Shown here: positions 54,483 through 64,000 of the stretch, in pieces
How positions within the stretch are numbered: position 1 is the first letter of the stretch
How the letters are laid out: each line of letters starts with the position of its first letter
DNA from: Platerodrilus igneus
Lineage: Eukaryota > Arthropoda > Insecta > Coleoptera > Lycidae
Direction: 5' to 3'
Assembly (NCBI GenBank): GCA_036346225.1
Contig: JARFIW010000139.1
Span: forward strand, 6,200,001 to 6,264,000
Length of the DNA stretch: 64,000 nucleotides
Notes under the pieces: generated by a model
The model's input: the letters and a program-made list of their open reading frames with translations, nothing else
Told to the model about the DNA's origin: nothing
Database searches by the model: none
Program-made: the position numbers and the translations under genes

Positions 54483-55113
54483 TTAAAAATCAAACAAATT
54501 TTCAGCTTGCCCATTACTAGAAGGATGCCACACCGGTAAAGTCATAAACTGCATGCCATTTTTAGATACAAATTCAGTATATTGTAATGAGGTATACCGT
54601 GCCCCATTGTCAGATACCAAAATATTAGAAATACCAAACTTTTCGAAATATTCCCGACATTTTTGCACAATCTCCTTCGCATCAGCCCTCCCTCCCCCAT
54701 TATTATAAACGCCTCAGGCCACTTGCTAAAAACATCAATCAACACCAGCACCGTTTGACCGTAGGAAGGTTCTAAAAATGTATATGCGCTGTTTCGAACG
54801 GTTTTGCTGTGCGCCGCCAGGAACTAACAATGAATTTGCACGCCTCGGGTCCCTGCTTAATGCAAATTTTGCACATTTTAACCCCTCCTCCATATTCACT
54901 ATCCAAATAAGGTCACCACAAATATGATCTGGCTAGTGAGTTTATTTTTGCAATGCGTTCGTCGTTAGCGTCCAATTCTTTTGACATTAGTTGTCGTAAT
55001 TGTGACGGTATCACAATCCAGTAAGGGCACATTATAACGCCTCTATCTACGGATACCTCGTTTTTCCCAATAAAATAAGGCTTTAGGATATCATGAAGAA
55101 AATGATTACACAA
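54483..55113 (-). pseudogene. Gypsy integrase fragment
   Basis: 55113-54913 has KPYFIGKNEVSVDRGVIMCP and VIPSQLRQLMSKEL, the end of RNase H linker and start of the HHCC domain. About 54860 reads GGGVKMCKICIKQGPEA, the Cys pair. 54751-54668 has TVLVLIDVFSKWPEAF, the first catalytic Asp. 54668-54483 has NILVSDNGARYTSLQYTEF with the second Asp and HPSSNGQAENL with the Glu. Frameshifts at about 54670 and 54910. No LTRs found around it. Confidence 0.87.
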
Positions 55114-55417
55114 AGAAACAAAAAAAAATTAACACCCCAATGCGTTTTAGAGTATAATACTTACGTCTAGAATAGACAGGGTAGACGAGATGATTTCATA
55201 CTATTTTAGTCCAAGCAAGACAATACGATGGTATCGAAAAGTGATTTTCCATGTAACCGATGTTTGTTTGTGGAACAACTATTATCTCAATAAGAAAAGC
55301 AAGATTAAAATATTCCTTTTGGAATTTCGTAAAAAAAATCATAAAACAACTTTTAAATTTACTTGGGCAGTAAAAACCAGTTATTCCAGCTATAAATTTA
55401 GCGGCATATCACCACCA

Positions 55418-55476
55418 CCTAATGTAGTATTGGGGACGTGGCCGTAAGTGTAACGGTCCTTACTCAAACTATGACG
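55418..55476 (+). mobile_element. SINE B fragment
   Basis: CCTAATGTAGTATTGGGGAC with GTGGCCGTAAGTGTAACGGTC, a degenerate copy of the SINE B right end including the GGCCGC hairpin. Confidence 0.65.
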
Positions 55477-57611
55477 GCATGCCACTACCCAGCAGCAAAC
55501 GCTGGAGAAAAAATACCACGAAGAGTTGCCGATGGTGTTCCAAAAACATCCGAAAGCGCTTAAAGTACCACTATTCACAAATGTAAATGTTGTCTTGAAC
55601 TTTGCATTGTACCATGTTCTAGAGAATGTGTTACAGTCGGGCAATCGCCATACTGCGCAATTGTTATACTCGCCATATTGAACTTATACCGAACACGTTT
55701 TTAAAGTGATGCAACTGCTTTTAAGTCAATTTGCAAGCACAATTTAAATCAAAATAAACTACTTACATTCTCAGGGTCCCACGATGTTTTGCAGAATGGG
55801 TTCAATTCACGCCATGTTGAATCAGATTTCCTTCCGTCTTTCCTTTACTGCTGTCGTAGAGGAACGACAGGATTCAGGTAACAGGTACACAAAGGCAAAA
55901 AAGTAGAAGGAACCTACATCCCTAAAAAGAAAGGACACACTACACAGATAGATGTTGCTTGCTCGAGGGCTCGTAACTTATTGGCGTCTTACAACACACC
56001 ACGCGCGCACTCCACCATTTACTCTGCGCAGGCGTGACTCGGGGACGACGGAAATTGACATTTTTAATTTAAAAAATACGCCGGAATTACCTTATAAATT
56101 ATAACTAAAATTAAAACATGCTGCATGTCGTTTTGGTATGTAACAAATGACACTAATTTGTACTAATTTATGACTATATATAGTATTTTTTTATTTACCT
56201 TTATCGTAATATAAAATAATTTAGTTAGTATGCTCATGTAATTTCTTATATTTGTTCTTGATGTCGTTAAAGTGGCCTTTGGTAAGCTACAATGACGGAT
56301 ACACCCAATGACCTTTTTAGAAGTTTTAAAATACAATGGCGAGTTTTTTCATCAAATTAAACTGCTCGAACCTGTAAAAGAATCATTTATATATTTATCA
56401 ATTTTGCAATGCGCATTTGGTCCGTATCAGAAAAGCACTCAATGGACCATGGTAGTGAACGTATTAAACATAAAAAACGAACAACAATTTCGGTCCAAAA
56501 TTTTGACGAGCATCTAATCATTGCTGTGTTGCTAATCTCGAACACATTTACACTCCTAATAAACTAGTGATAATAGGATGTTTTGACTTTGCCCAATCAA
56601 GTACAAGCAGTTGCGCGACAGACTACTATAGAATTTTAAAGCTGTCGCTGTTAGATTGGTTGATGAATCCCGTGTCTGCCCAATCTGGGCATTGATGTAT
56701 GATGCTTTTAGTGATTATATGGGAAACATGGTGTATTGCTAACTCCGAATTACACTCGTAGAAAACTAGAGGTGAAAACACTGCTTTGGCTTACCCTCAA
56801 AAAGCGATAGATTACGGTAGAGCTTGTTACATGCCAAAATTTGGCAATGTACATTCTTTTAATTTGTAAATAAATTCCGGCAAATATTTTTAAAAGAACT
56901 TGTCAATTTCCCTCATTTCGGACAGTTGCGTTTGCGCAAAAGAATGCGCAGGTGCGGGTAGTGTTGGAAGCGGGTATTAAGCTACTAGACCTGAAGCCAA
57001 GAACATCTACCTGTGTCGTGTGTGTGTGTGTCTTTTCTCTTTTTAGGGGGGTAAGTTCCTTACCTTGCCTTATCGTTCCTCATACCTGGTTGTTTCTTAT
57101 CGTTCCTATACGAGCATAGAGTTTAAGATGTACGGATTGGAAATTTGAAGTCAAAATGGCGTGATGTGACCGACAACGTGATGGACCCTGGGATTTGGCT
57201 GCAAAATGCGATTTAAGTGAGTGAATTGCTTTTATTTATATTACACATGAAAATTTGACCATTGCATCACCTTTAAACGTGTTCGGTATTTGATACAAAA
57301 TGGCGCGTAATATGCCGCGTAATGATACGTTATATTAAACGATTGCGCAATAGTATAGAACGCGGGAAAGCACAACAAGCTTTACAGCTTTCAGCGTTAG
57401 GCCGCTTGATGAGATCTCTATCTGCCGAACCACTACATTGGAGTGTGATGCTGCTCCTGAAGACGGCATGTTGTCTTCCATGTTGTCGGAAAGTGCATCA
57501 TACTCTAATGCCCAGTTAGGGCAGACGTAGAACCCTTCAACTAGCTTAAGAGCAACACTATATTTGATTTTCCAATACTCCAACCGAAGGTATTACATTG
57601 ACTTAAGAGCA
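55477..57611. other. Unassigned stretch
   Basis: No family recognised. A 69-codon plus ORF (56308-56517) begins MTFLEVLKYNGEFFHQIKL and may be coding but is unknown. CTGCGCAGGCGTGAC near 56025 and ATGCGCAGGTGCGGG near 56943 are isolated CpG/GCGCA-rich spots. (TG)n lies at about 57020. A piece related to the SINE 3' module lies at 57575-57600. Confidence 0.45.
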
Positions 57612-57820
57612 ACATTATAATTTGAATTAGGGCCGCTATACTTGCGGCCACGTCCCCAATGCTCCACCCGGAGGTACTATATTGGGTTTAAACGCGAAAA
57701 ATAAACGTGCGTCTTATTAATTCTAACTTCATAATTAATCCACCCTAAATAAAAATCTAACTAAAAATCTAACAAACTAAAATAAAAACTAAAAACAGGG
57801 TTTAAATAATGGTATCCCTA
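57612..57820 (-). mobile_element. SINE B
   Basis: Minus-strand copy matching 27028-27269: GGCCGCTATACTTGCGGCC hairpin, CTCCACCCGGAGGTACTATA, then TTCATAATTAATCCACCCTA and CAGGGTTTAAATAATGG. Confidence 0.85.
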
Positions 57821-58700
57821 GCGTTGATTTTGGAGTGTGCCCGATCAACAAGACACAAACAAAAATGAGAGGGGGAGGGATCCGTAATACCGGATAGTAG
57901 ACGCCGGCTCTGCTTACCAGTGCGACCTGAAGGGTAGACTTAAAACTATCCAAATCTAGCTAGCTAGCTAACTAAATGGATTCAAATTTTCTAAGCAGTT
58001 GCCAAAAGTATTAATAATGAATCCAGCTATTTGCCTGCTCTATAAATTTACGAATTCGTCCTCCCTGATCAAGTGTTTTATCCTAAATTTGTCCCTAACG
58101 TTCCCTATCATTCCCTAACAGACATAATATACATACAATCTTCTTTTCTATATATACTGCGGCCAAAAATTGGCAACAGAACGTCAAACGAATCAAGCCA
58201 CAAAACAATACAATGCAGGCAAAAATATAAGTGTAAAAATAAATATAAATATAATATAAATATATAAATAAACATATAATAAATATATAAATAAATTTCT
58301 GAATAAGCAAAAGCATGTAACAGTGCATATATCAGCAAAAGCAAATACATTATCAGGTGCACTCGTATGAGCATCATATCGACTAGCGCCATTACACAAA
58401 AAACGCACTTGTTAGATTATTTCAAAATCTGTTTAAAATCACAAATCCATGCTCATGCGAGTACAGCCGCCACAATTTTATTCTTACCTTCAATATAATT
58501 TTCTCCAGCATCCGAAGATCTGGTCGTCTACCTATATCTATTGGTTTTCTACCTTTATGGGGGAGTTGGATATGCACTGTTAAAGTCCTAGTGAATATGC
58601 ACTAAATGTTCTGGGGGGGATCACAATCACTATCACTTCACTTTTAAGTCCTGGGGGGATGCGCGGTTTCACTCTATTTTATTATTTCTTTATTTATTAC
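57821..58700. other. Unassigned, possibly LINE 3' UTR on the right
   Basis: No gene recognised. 58200-58320 is AT-rich with tandem ATATAAATAAA. The right part may belong to the 3' UTR of the R1-clade element, whose end I could not fix. Confidence 0.4.
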
Positions 58701-59009
58701 ACTTTCTTAAATTAATGAGGTTTCCTGATTTAGTTTGTTGTTATTTATTTGTTTCGTTTATTCCCGATTTTCTGCGCGTAGAAGGTGGGACAGTGATTGT
58801 TTTAGTGTGTGTTGGTCGTGCATATTAGAGTTTTGGGTATACTTATTTAATTATTATTTTTATTGGTTTTCTTTTTTTTTCTTTCTCTTTTTTTTTTGTT
58901 GTTTTTTTTGTATTTTTTTGCAGGTTTTGGTTATAATGCTCTTATCATGTCAAAATCACGCCAGGTCGAAATCTATAATTTTTCAATCCTCCCACCATCC
59001 CCTCCAGAC

Positions 59010-61027
59010 TTACACACGATTATCACCGTCTAATCTCGCAACCCTTCCTGCAAACTCTCTAAAGGCTGTCCAGAACGCCTTCTGGTTAGCCACTTCCCCG
59101 ACTTCCTCTAGGCTCTTTGGCCATGCTAGACCTACGACAGCTAATTTCGTATCAGCCAACTCTCGATTTGCCGCTTCAAGCGGGCAGTTGAAGAGCACGT
59201 GCTCTACACTTTCCGCGCCCTCACCGCATTCACAGCGGTCGTTGTTGGTTAACCCGAACCTATGTAAATAGGCTTTCAGGGCGCCGTGCCCTGTTATCAA
59301 CTGAATCATTTTATGATCGAGTTTTACCTCGATCTTGCCTCTAGCTTCTAGGCTCGGTATGAATTTGTGGGTCAACCTGCCCGTGGCAGCGTTGTTCCAC
59401 CTCTCTTCCCATTGTCGGATTGACTTATCACGCAGCTTTCTTTTAATCAAAGACTTCGGTATCGACGAATGTGATATTCGAAAGTCTCCCGTCGCGGCCT
59501 CTTTAGCTAATTCATCAGCCCTATCGTTTCCTACGTTACCATTGTGCGACCTGACCCAACAGATCTTTAAACGTCGAAACTCGAACGCCGTACGCGCTAT
59601 CCTCCAGACGTCCGCTTGGAGGTCTGTCGAGGTGTTCATGTTTGTTAAAGCCGTCAGCGCCGATTTACTATCACTGATTATATAATACTCGTCTCTGCCC
59701 GTATGGTTTATTACGTAATCGATAGTCTTTCGTATGGCTACCAATTCGCACTGGAAAATTGTGAACCGTCCGTATAAATTCTGATACCCATCGCCTCCTC
59801 ATCACCTTCGACAAAATCGATTCCTCTAATATCAGTCGGGTGCCCCAACTCAGATACAACGATCTTTCTTGAAATTTCCCTATTACCAAGATTAAGATCT
59901 TCGATAATTTCGGGCCCTTTTCCTATATTTATTAATCGCTTATCTCTAATCTCCCTAACGACATATTCGATAGGGAGAGTCCTACTGATCACCAAGACCG
60001 CCTCCGTGGAGGTGGTCCTGTACGCCCTCGCCGCTTTTACTGCGGTTATGCGTTGTACGCTCGTCAATTGACGCACCTCCCTGACTTTACAACCTTCTGC
60101 CCATACAGAAGCGCTTTCCAATTTAATATATCGTCGATCTTGACGCCGAGGTAGGTAATACAATCTTTAAACGGGATTTTCTCCCCTCCTAGCTCTAGCC
60201 TAGAAGGTCTCTGTCCTGGTGTCGTGCCGAAATAAAGCGCCTCTGACTTCGCCGTGTTAAATTTTAATTTTACCGCCTGCGACCATTCGTGTAATTTATT
60301 AAGCGCCTCGTTCGGTTTTGTGCGCATATCCATTAGCAATCTCGATCTTACAATTAAAAGCGTGTCATCTGCAAACCCAACGATTGAGCATCCTGCGGGC
60401 AACTTGACCCAAAAGATGCTCTCATACAACAACTTCCAAAATGTGGGACCAGAACATGACCCCTGCGGGCATCCCCTTTCCCGGAATTTCAACCTGTGCC
60501 AATCGCCCCGAGAAATAACTCTTGACCAAGGACATCAAGTTTCGCGGACCACCCCTACGATCTAACTCGCAAACGATTAATGGCCACCAGGCAGCATCAA
60601 ATGCTCCTGAAATGTCTAAAGCAACAACGACACAGTACTTTTTAGCATCTCTCGCCTGCTTTATTTCCCCGACAACGAACTCTAACGCGTCGATAGTCGA
60701 CTTGCCCTCCACGAAACCAAACTGTCGGTTATTAAAACCGCCGCTGTCTCGCACTAGGTGCTCAACACGCGTAGTCATAACGCGATCTAAAACTTTCCCT
60801 AGCACCGGTAGCAAGCTAATTGGACGATAGCTGCCCGGATCTGACGCATCAGCCTTTTTAGGTTTAGGTATAAATTTCACGTTCTGGATTTTACAGCAAC
60901 GCGGAAAAACTCCCCTTTCTAAACAAAGATTAAACAACCCGACAAAGACACACGGGGCTAACAGGCACGCCTCCAGAGTTGCGTCTGAAGTGATTTTATC
61001 ATGCCCCGGTGCCTTCTTAGGATTCAT
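59010..61027 (-). pseudogene. R1-clade RT and RNase H
   Basis: 61027-60422: MNPKKAPGHDKITSDATLEA, SYRPISLLPVLGKVLDRV, NRQFGFVEGKSTIDALEF, VVALDISGAFDAAWWP (first catalytic Asp). 60492-60064: GCPQGSCSGPTFW and SIVGFADDTLLIVRS (catalytic FADD). 60163-59738: MGIRIYTDGSQ, the RNase H first Asp. 59744-59010: YYIISDSKSALTALTNM, WVRSHNGNVGNDRADELAKE (RNase H catalytic end) and the C-terminal zinc motif CECGEGAESVEHVLFNC. Three shifts break it, at about 60450, 60110 and 59740, all within conserved blocks, so they are recent or sequence errors. Confidence 0.92.
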
Positions 61028-61270
61028 CCTCCTAAGAGCCCTGACGACCTCGTGAACTAGGATTGCCTTATCGGCACCTGTTCCTTGCGCTTCTGCAGCT
61101 TCCCGACGTGCGACCCTTCATCCCCCTCGGGATTATCCGATGTGAAAAATTTCTCTAGTAAATATTCCGCCGTGGTTTTAAATCCTTCCGTGTATTCGCC
61201 ATTTGTTTTCTTTATATTACTTAGCGCGATTTTTTATGTTTTCCTCTGATTACGCGGTATGCGGTTCCAG

Positions 61271-61573
61271 GGCGGCTCCGTGGCGTAGTGGTATGTGTGT
61301 GACTATTACGCCCAAGGTCCCGGGTTCGAATCCCGACACGGTCCGCTTGAAAAATGTTAGGCGAGCATTTTTCTCAAAAATACACCCTCGTTCGGATGAG
61401 AGGTAAAATGGAGGTCCCGTGTGTGAGTGTTGTCACGCACGTTAAAGATCCCTACCTTGCTTGCAACAGCAAGGGTTCGGCAAAATTCAAAAAAAAATTT
61501 TTCAGGTAAAAAAAACTCGCTTCCTGGCCAATGTAGTACCTTCGGGTGGAGCATTGGAAAAAATCACATGTAA
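61271..61573 (+). mobile_element. SINE A, best-preserved copy
   Basis: Head GGCGGCTCCGTGGCGTAGTG and GGGTTCGAATCCCGACACGG, a classic tRNA-derived RNA polymerase III promoter. Body GCACGTTAAAGATCCCTACC, end CCAATGTAGTACCTTCGGGT...GGAGCATTGGAAA. TSD GGTATGCGGTTCC at 61256-61268 and 61574-61586 inside the R1 element. Confidence 0.95.
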
Positions 61574-61579
61574 GGTATG

Positions 61580-62660
61580 CGGTTCCCCAGGGTTCTTTCT
61601 CTGAGTTTCGCGTGCAGAATTCTTTAAATTTATTTGTTCGCGTTTCTTCTTTTAATATTTTATATTCGCGGTAACTTTGATTATATTCTATTCTCCGTTG
61701 TTCTCTTATATCTCCCGAGGCGCGTTGATAGCGGCGCCTTAGGTTACGCGTTTCTGCCCGCTTGGTGGTAAGTTCCTGGGTCCACCAGCGTACGCTGTCT
61801 TTAAATGTTCTTTTTTGCGGCATGGAATACGACAACGCGTCTACCACCGCGTCGTTTAGTTTTTTCGCGAGTGTTTCTACTTCGTCTGCCTCTCGGCAGT
61901 TAAATAGCTCATTTTCGAACACAGGGATACTTTCGCCAAATTTTTGTTTAAATCGCTCCCAATTTGCTTTTTTATTACAGAACCGCGGAAATATAGTTAG
62001 CTTCTCGTTTGCGTTTCTTTTGGTTTCAACGTCCCATGTTATTAATTTATGGTCAGAGAGCGTTTCCTCGTCCGACATTAATTTCCAATTACAAATCGTT
62101 TCTAACATTTCGTGCGAGACTGCAGTAATATCTATAAAACTGCTGCCTCTATGCCCCTCAAACGTAGGTGAATCATTAGTGTTTATCACACTAAGGTCCC
62201 ATCCCGTAAAAAGATCAGCAACCTGCGAGCCTCTATCGTCTTCGATAGGGCTGCCCCATAGTGGCGACTTGGCATTAAAATCTCCCCCGATGATTAGATT
62301 TTTATTTCTGCCGATTTTACGAATAATACTATCTACTTGATTTATCAAGACCTCGGTTTGGGGATTTTCCCGTCGGGAATCGACCGGCGGGAGGTACGCG
62401 CTTATTACGTAGAACGCATTTCCCCCTGATTTGATTTCGGCCGTCGTTAAAAATGCTTTCGATAAATTATTTAATATAATTCCGGCGCACGTTCCATTAT
62501 TTATTATTATCCTGCTACGTGGTCGTTCACTATTCGCGTTTAAGACGGTAACCCCTCTCCCAAAACCTGTTATTTTATGGCCATATAGGTGCGGTTCCTG
62601 TATAAGCCCGATGTCGATATTATTTTCGATGAATAACTTTACGAAGTTATTTGTTGCGAC
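61580..62660 (-). pseudogene. R1-clade AP endonuclease
   Basis: Open from 62660 with no internal stop to about 61590. Motifs: IGLIQEPHLYGHKITGFGRG (catalytic Glu), FYVISAYLPPVDSRRENPQT, NLIIGGDFNAKSPLWGSP, SSFIDITAVSHEMLETI, LSDHKLITW (Asp-His). Then a linker, SVRWWTQELTTKRAETRNL. The N-terminal strand of the domain is missing (5' truncation). The RT would follow, but the SINE and about 240 bases of diverged linker lie between. Confidence 0.9.
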
Positions 62661-63016
62661 TTAAGAGCAACAGATGTAAAAGTGTTAAAGTTCTCCGTAA
62701 AAGTGCTTGTACCTAATGAGAGCTACCTGAACATGTTAAGACCACTAGTTTATTGGGAGTGTGGGTATGTAAAGGTCAGCAACAGAGTTCATGGCAGCAC
62801 GGTATTTCACAGTGATTGGAAAAGCATCCATTATACTTCAATGTCCAATCTGGACAGAAACAGGACGCTTTTAAACTCTATTGTAGTTTGTCGCAGAAGC
62901 GTTTGTACCTGATGTACCACTTATCACTCCGTTGCAGACAATTGGTCAGTTTTGGATAAACGAAACAACAAGTCTAAAACTATAATTTAATTTTGTATTT
63001 AAAATAGTATTTAATA
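62661..63016. other. Unassigned, between LINE and spliced gene
   Basis: No recognised feature. ACTTAAGAGCAACA at the LINE edge also occurs near 57542 and 57600. Part of this stretch should be the 3' UTR of the minus-strand gene, but no clean AATAAA is visible near its stop. Confidence 0.4.
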
Positions 63017-63949
63017 CTATAAAATTTTAGTTTTACGTGTACCACGTTGATTGTTAGCCTTATGTAAATTTTCCATTGCTTTTAAGTTTTCCGCAGTTAA
63101 CCGCGCTTGTAGTTTTGGTGTACTTGAAGCATCTCCAGAGGCATCTTGCGTACTGGAAGCTTCAAAAGATTTATTTACGGGTTGCTGAATTGGCCCAGAT
63201 AAATATTCTTCTTCCTTATGTTTTTGTTTTGCGGAAGGCATGCGCAATTGCTTTTCAACTCGCGTATTAGAAGCAGGAACCTGCTGTTTTACTGTTGATG
63301 CACTTAAATCGTTTTGTTTGTTGAGGCTCTTAGATTTATCTTGTAAAGCTTCAGACACGTCTTCTGTTTTTGAAGTACTAGAAGTTTGGATATTTTTAGA
63401 ACTTATGCGTAATTCTTTCAAAGCTTGCACGCTAGCCTCAAATGAACCTTTTGGGTATTTGGTATTAAGAAGACGCTCTTTAAACTTCTTAGCCTTATCC
63501 TTTTCTCGTAGTTCTTGTATATTTTTGGGTATATTATATCGTTTTGTTGTGGCTAGCTGTGTAGTATCGTCCGTTAAAACAAATATATCATCTGAATGAT
63601 TCTCTAGAACCTTCTGGAATAAGTTTTTCATATATAAATTTAGTAGTCTTTCTAAAATTACTCACCAATCTACAAGGTGAAACACCTTTAGCTTTAAGTC
63701 TAGTGCTTTCTTTTAATTGTTTTCTTTTTAGCAGTTCTTCAAACGATATGGTACGACCAATATTTGATTTTGGTAATGGGGGTTGTACAGGTCTAAATAT
63801 ATTTGGACCATTCTTTATAATTGGTGTTTGATATATACCTGTCTCGATTTCATTTCTTAAAGTAGTACCTACTCTATACGATCTAGGCCGAACTGATTCA
63901 TTTTGTTTTCAGATAAATACAAGTGAGACATCGTGGAAGAATTTTATAT
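63017..63949 (-). CDS. Spliced cellular gene, product not recognised
   Basis: Exon 1 (63949-63666) and exon 2 (63613-63017) are separated by a 52-base intron with GTGAGT donor and TTATTCCAG acceptor. Splicing keeps phase (CGRL-type end TGT AGA TTG joined to AAG GTT CTA), whereas reading through does not. Exon 1 has GPNIFRPVQPPLPKSNIGRT and ISFEELLKRKQLKESTRLKA. Exon 2 has RYNIPKNIQELREKDKAKKF and a Ser/Lys/Gln-rich tail. A polypyrimidine acceptor (TTTTCTTGCAG, 63960-63950) implies an upstream exon. ATG at 63931 in CCACGATGTC needs a one-base correction in an A-rich run (about 63905-63915) to join the frame; otherwise translation would start at 63631. About 290 codons, charged, probably disordered. 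No family recognised. Confidence 0.6.
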
Positions 63950-64000
63950 CTGCAAGAAAAAAATATTAATAAACGTCTTGATCTGATGGTATTACTAAAA

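Larger units (their letters stand above)
58700..62660 (-). mobile_element. R1-clade LINE, 5'-truncated, with SINE inside
   Basis: Non-LTR retrotransposon with AP endonuclease, RT and RNase H in the R1 order. The 5' end stops inside the endonuclease at about 62660 (no ORF1/gag). GC content and codon use are higher than in the surroundings. The 3' boundary is approximate. Interrupted by SINE A with a clear TSD. Confidence 0.88.

Noticed and set aside
58095..58408. Three overlapping hydrophobic minus ORFs
   Set aside because: Low-complexity translation of ATATAAATAAA repeats, no family motif.
59335..59685. Plus-strand ORF of 116 codons, and 61762-62340 of 192 codons
   Set aside because: Antisense shadows of the R1 RNase H and endonuclease frames.
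61271..61345. Functional tRNA gene
   Set aside because: The tRNA-like heads of SINE A (also at 17894, 53673, 28535) pair poorly as cloverleaves, are followed by a constant SINE body and have TSDs.

Overview
The window is eukaryotic and almost certainly from an insect. A beetle is my best guess, but that is inferred from repeat types alone. It is AT-rich and intron-poor, with many (AT)n microsatellites, and it is packed with transposable elements. I see no prokaryotic operon, CRISPR array or rRNA. Only one locus, at the extreme right (63017-63949, minus strand), looks like an ordinary spliced cellular gene. I do not recognise its product.

Layout. 1-836: PIF/Harbinger (HARBI1-type) transposase remnant. 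1179-6311: full-length RTE-type LINE (minus) with a target-site duplication (TSD), carrying a Penelope-like fragment inside it. 6338-12480: the most unusual block. It holds a decayed gene set that looks viral or plasmid-like (replication-initiator-like frames, then a zinc-finger protein of the kind found ahead of protein-primed DNA polymerases in arthropod genomes), a palindrome, GC-rich motifs shared in inverse orientation by the left and right sides of the first module, and a ~295-bp tandem repeat. 13399-22896: an LTR remnant and a mag-like Gypsy element whose 5' LTR is followed by 59 bases matching the 3' half of a serine tRNA. Its 3' LTR is split by a second full-length RTE LINE, which is itself hit by a tRNA-derived SINE. 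23676-28203: a third, older RTE copy hit by a small DNA-transposon-like element, two SINEs and a solo LTR.

28300-32060: SINEs, a 140-bp direct repeat, a Penelope terminal fragment and unassigned DNA. 32848-37964: a non-autonomous Gypsy-like element with two ~1.41-kb LTRs around gag/protease frames. 37965-43516: (AT)n palindromes and LTR-like AT-rich DNA. 43517-46220: a nearly complete Penelope-like element with RT and GIY-YIG domains. 46225-50445: arrays of short units resembling a tRNA-Lys primer-binding site (PBS) and a ~720-bp inverted repeat. 51183-53310: a broken piggyBac transposase. 54483-55113: a Gypsy integrase fragment. 58700-62660: an R1-clade LINE (endonuclease, RT, RNase H) interrupted by a SINE with a 13-bp TSD.

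The elements do not form one pathway. They record successive insertions, and the TSDs give the order: Gypsy before RTE copy B before SINE A; RTE copy C before its SINEs and solo LTR; R1 before SINE A. Two dispersed motifs link otherwise unrelated loci. One is a 3' hairpin module shared by two SINE families. The other is a PBS-like unit that repeatedly sits beside (AT)n tracts. All identifications are from reading the sequence; no database search was run.
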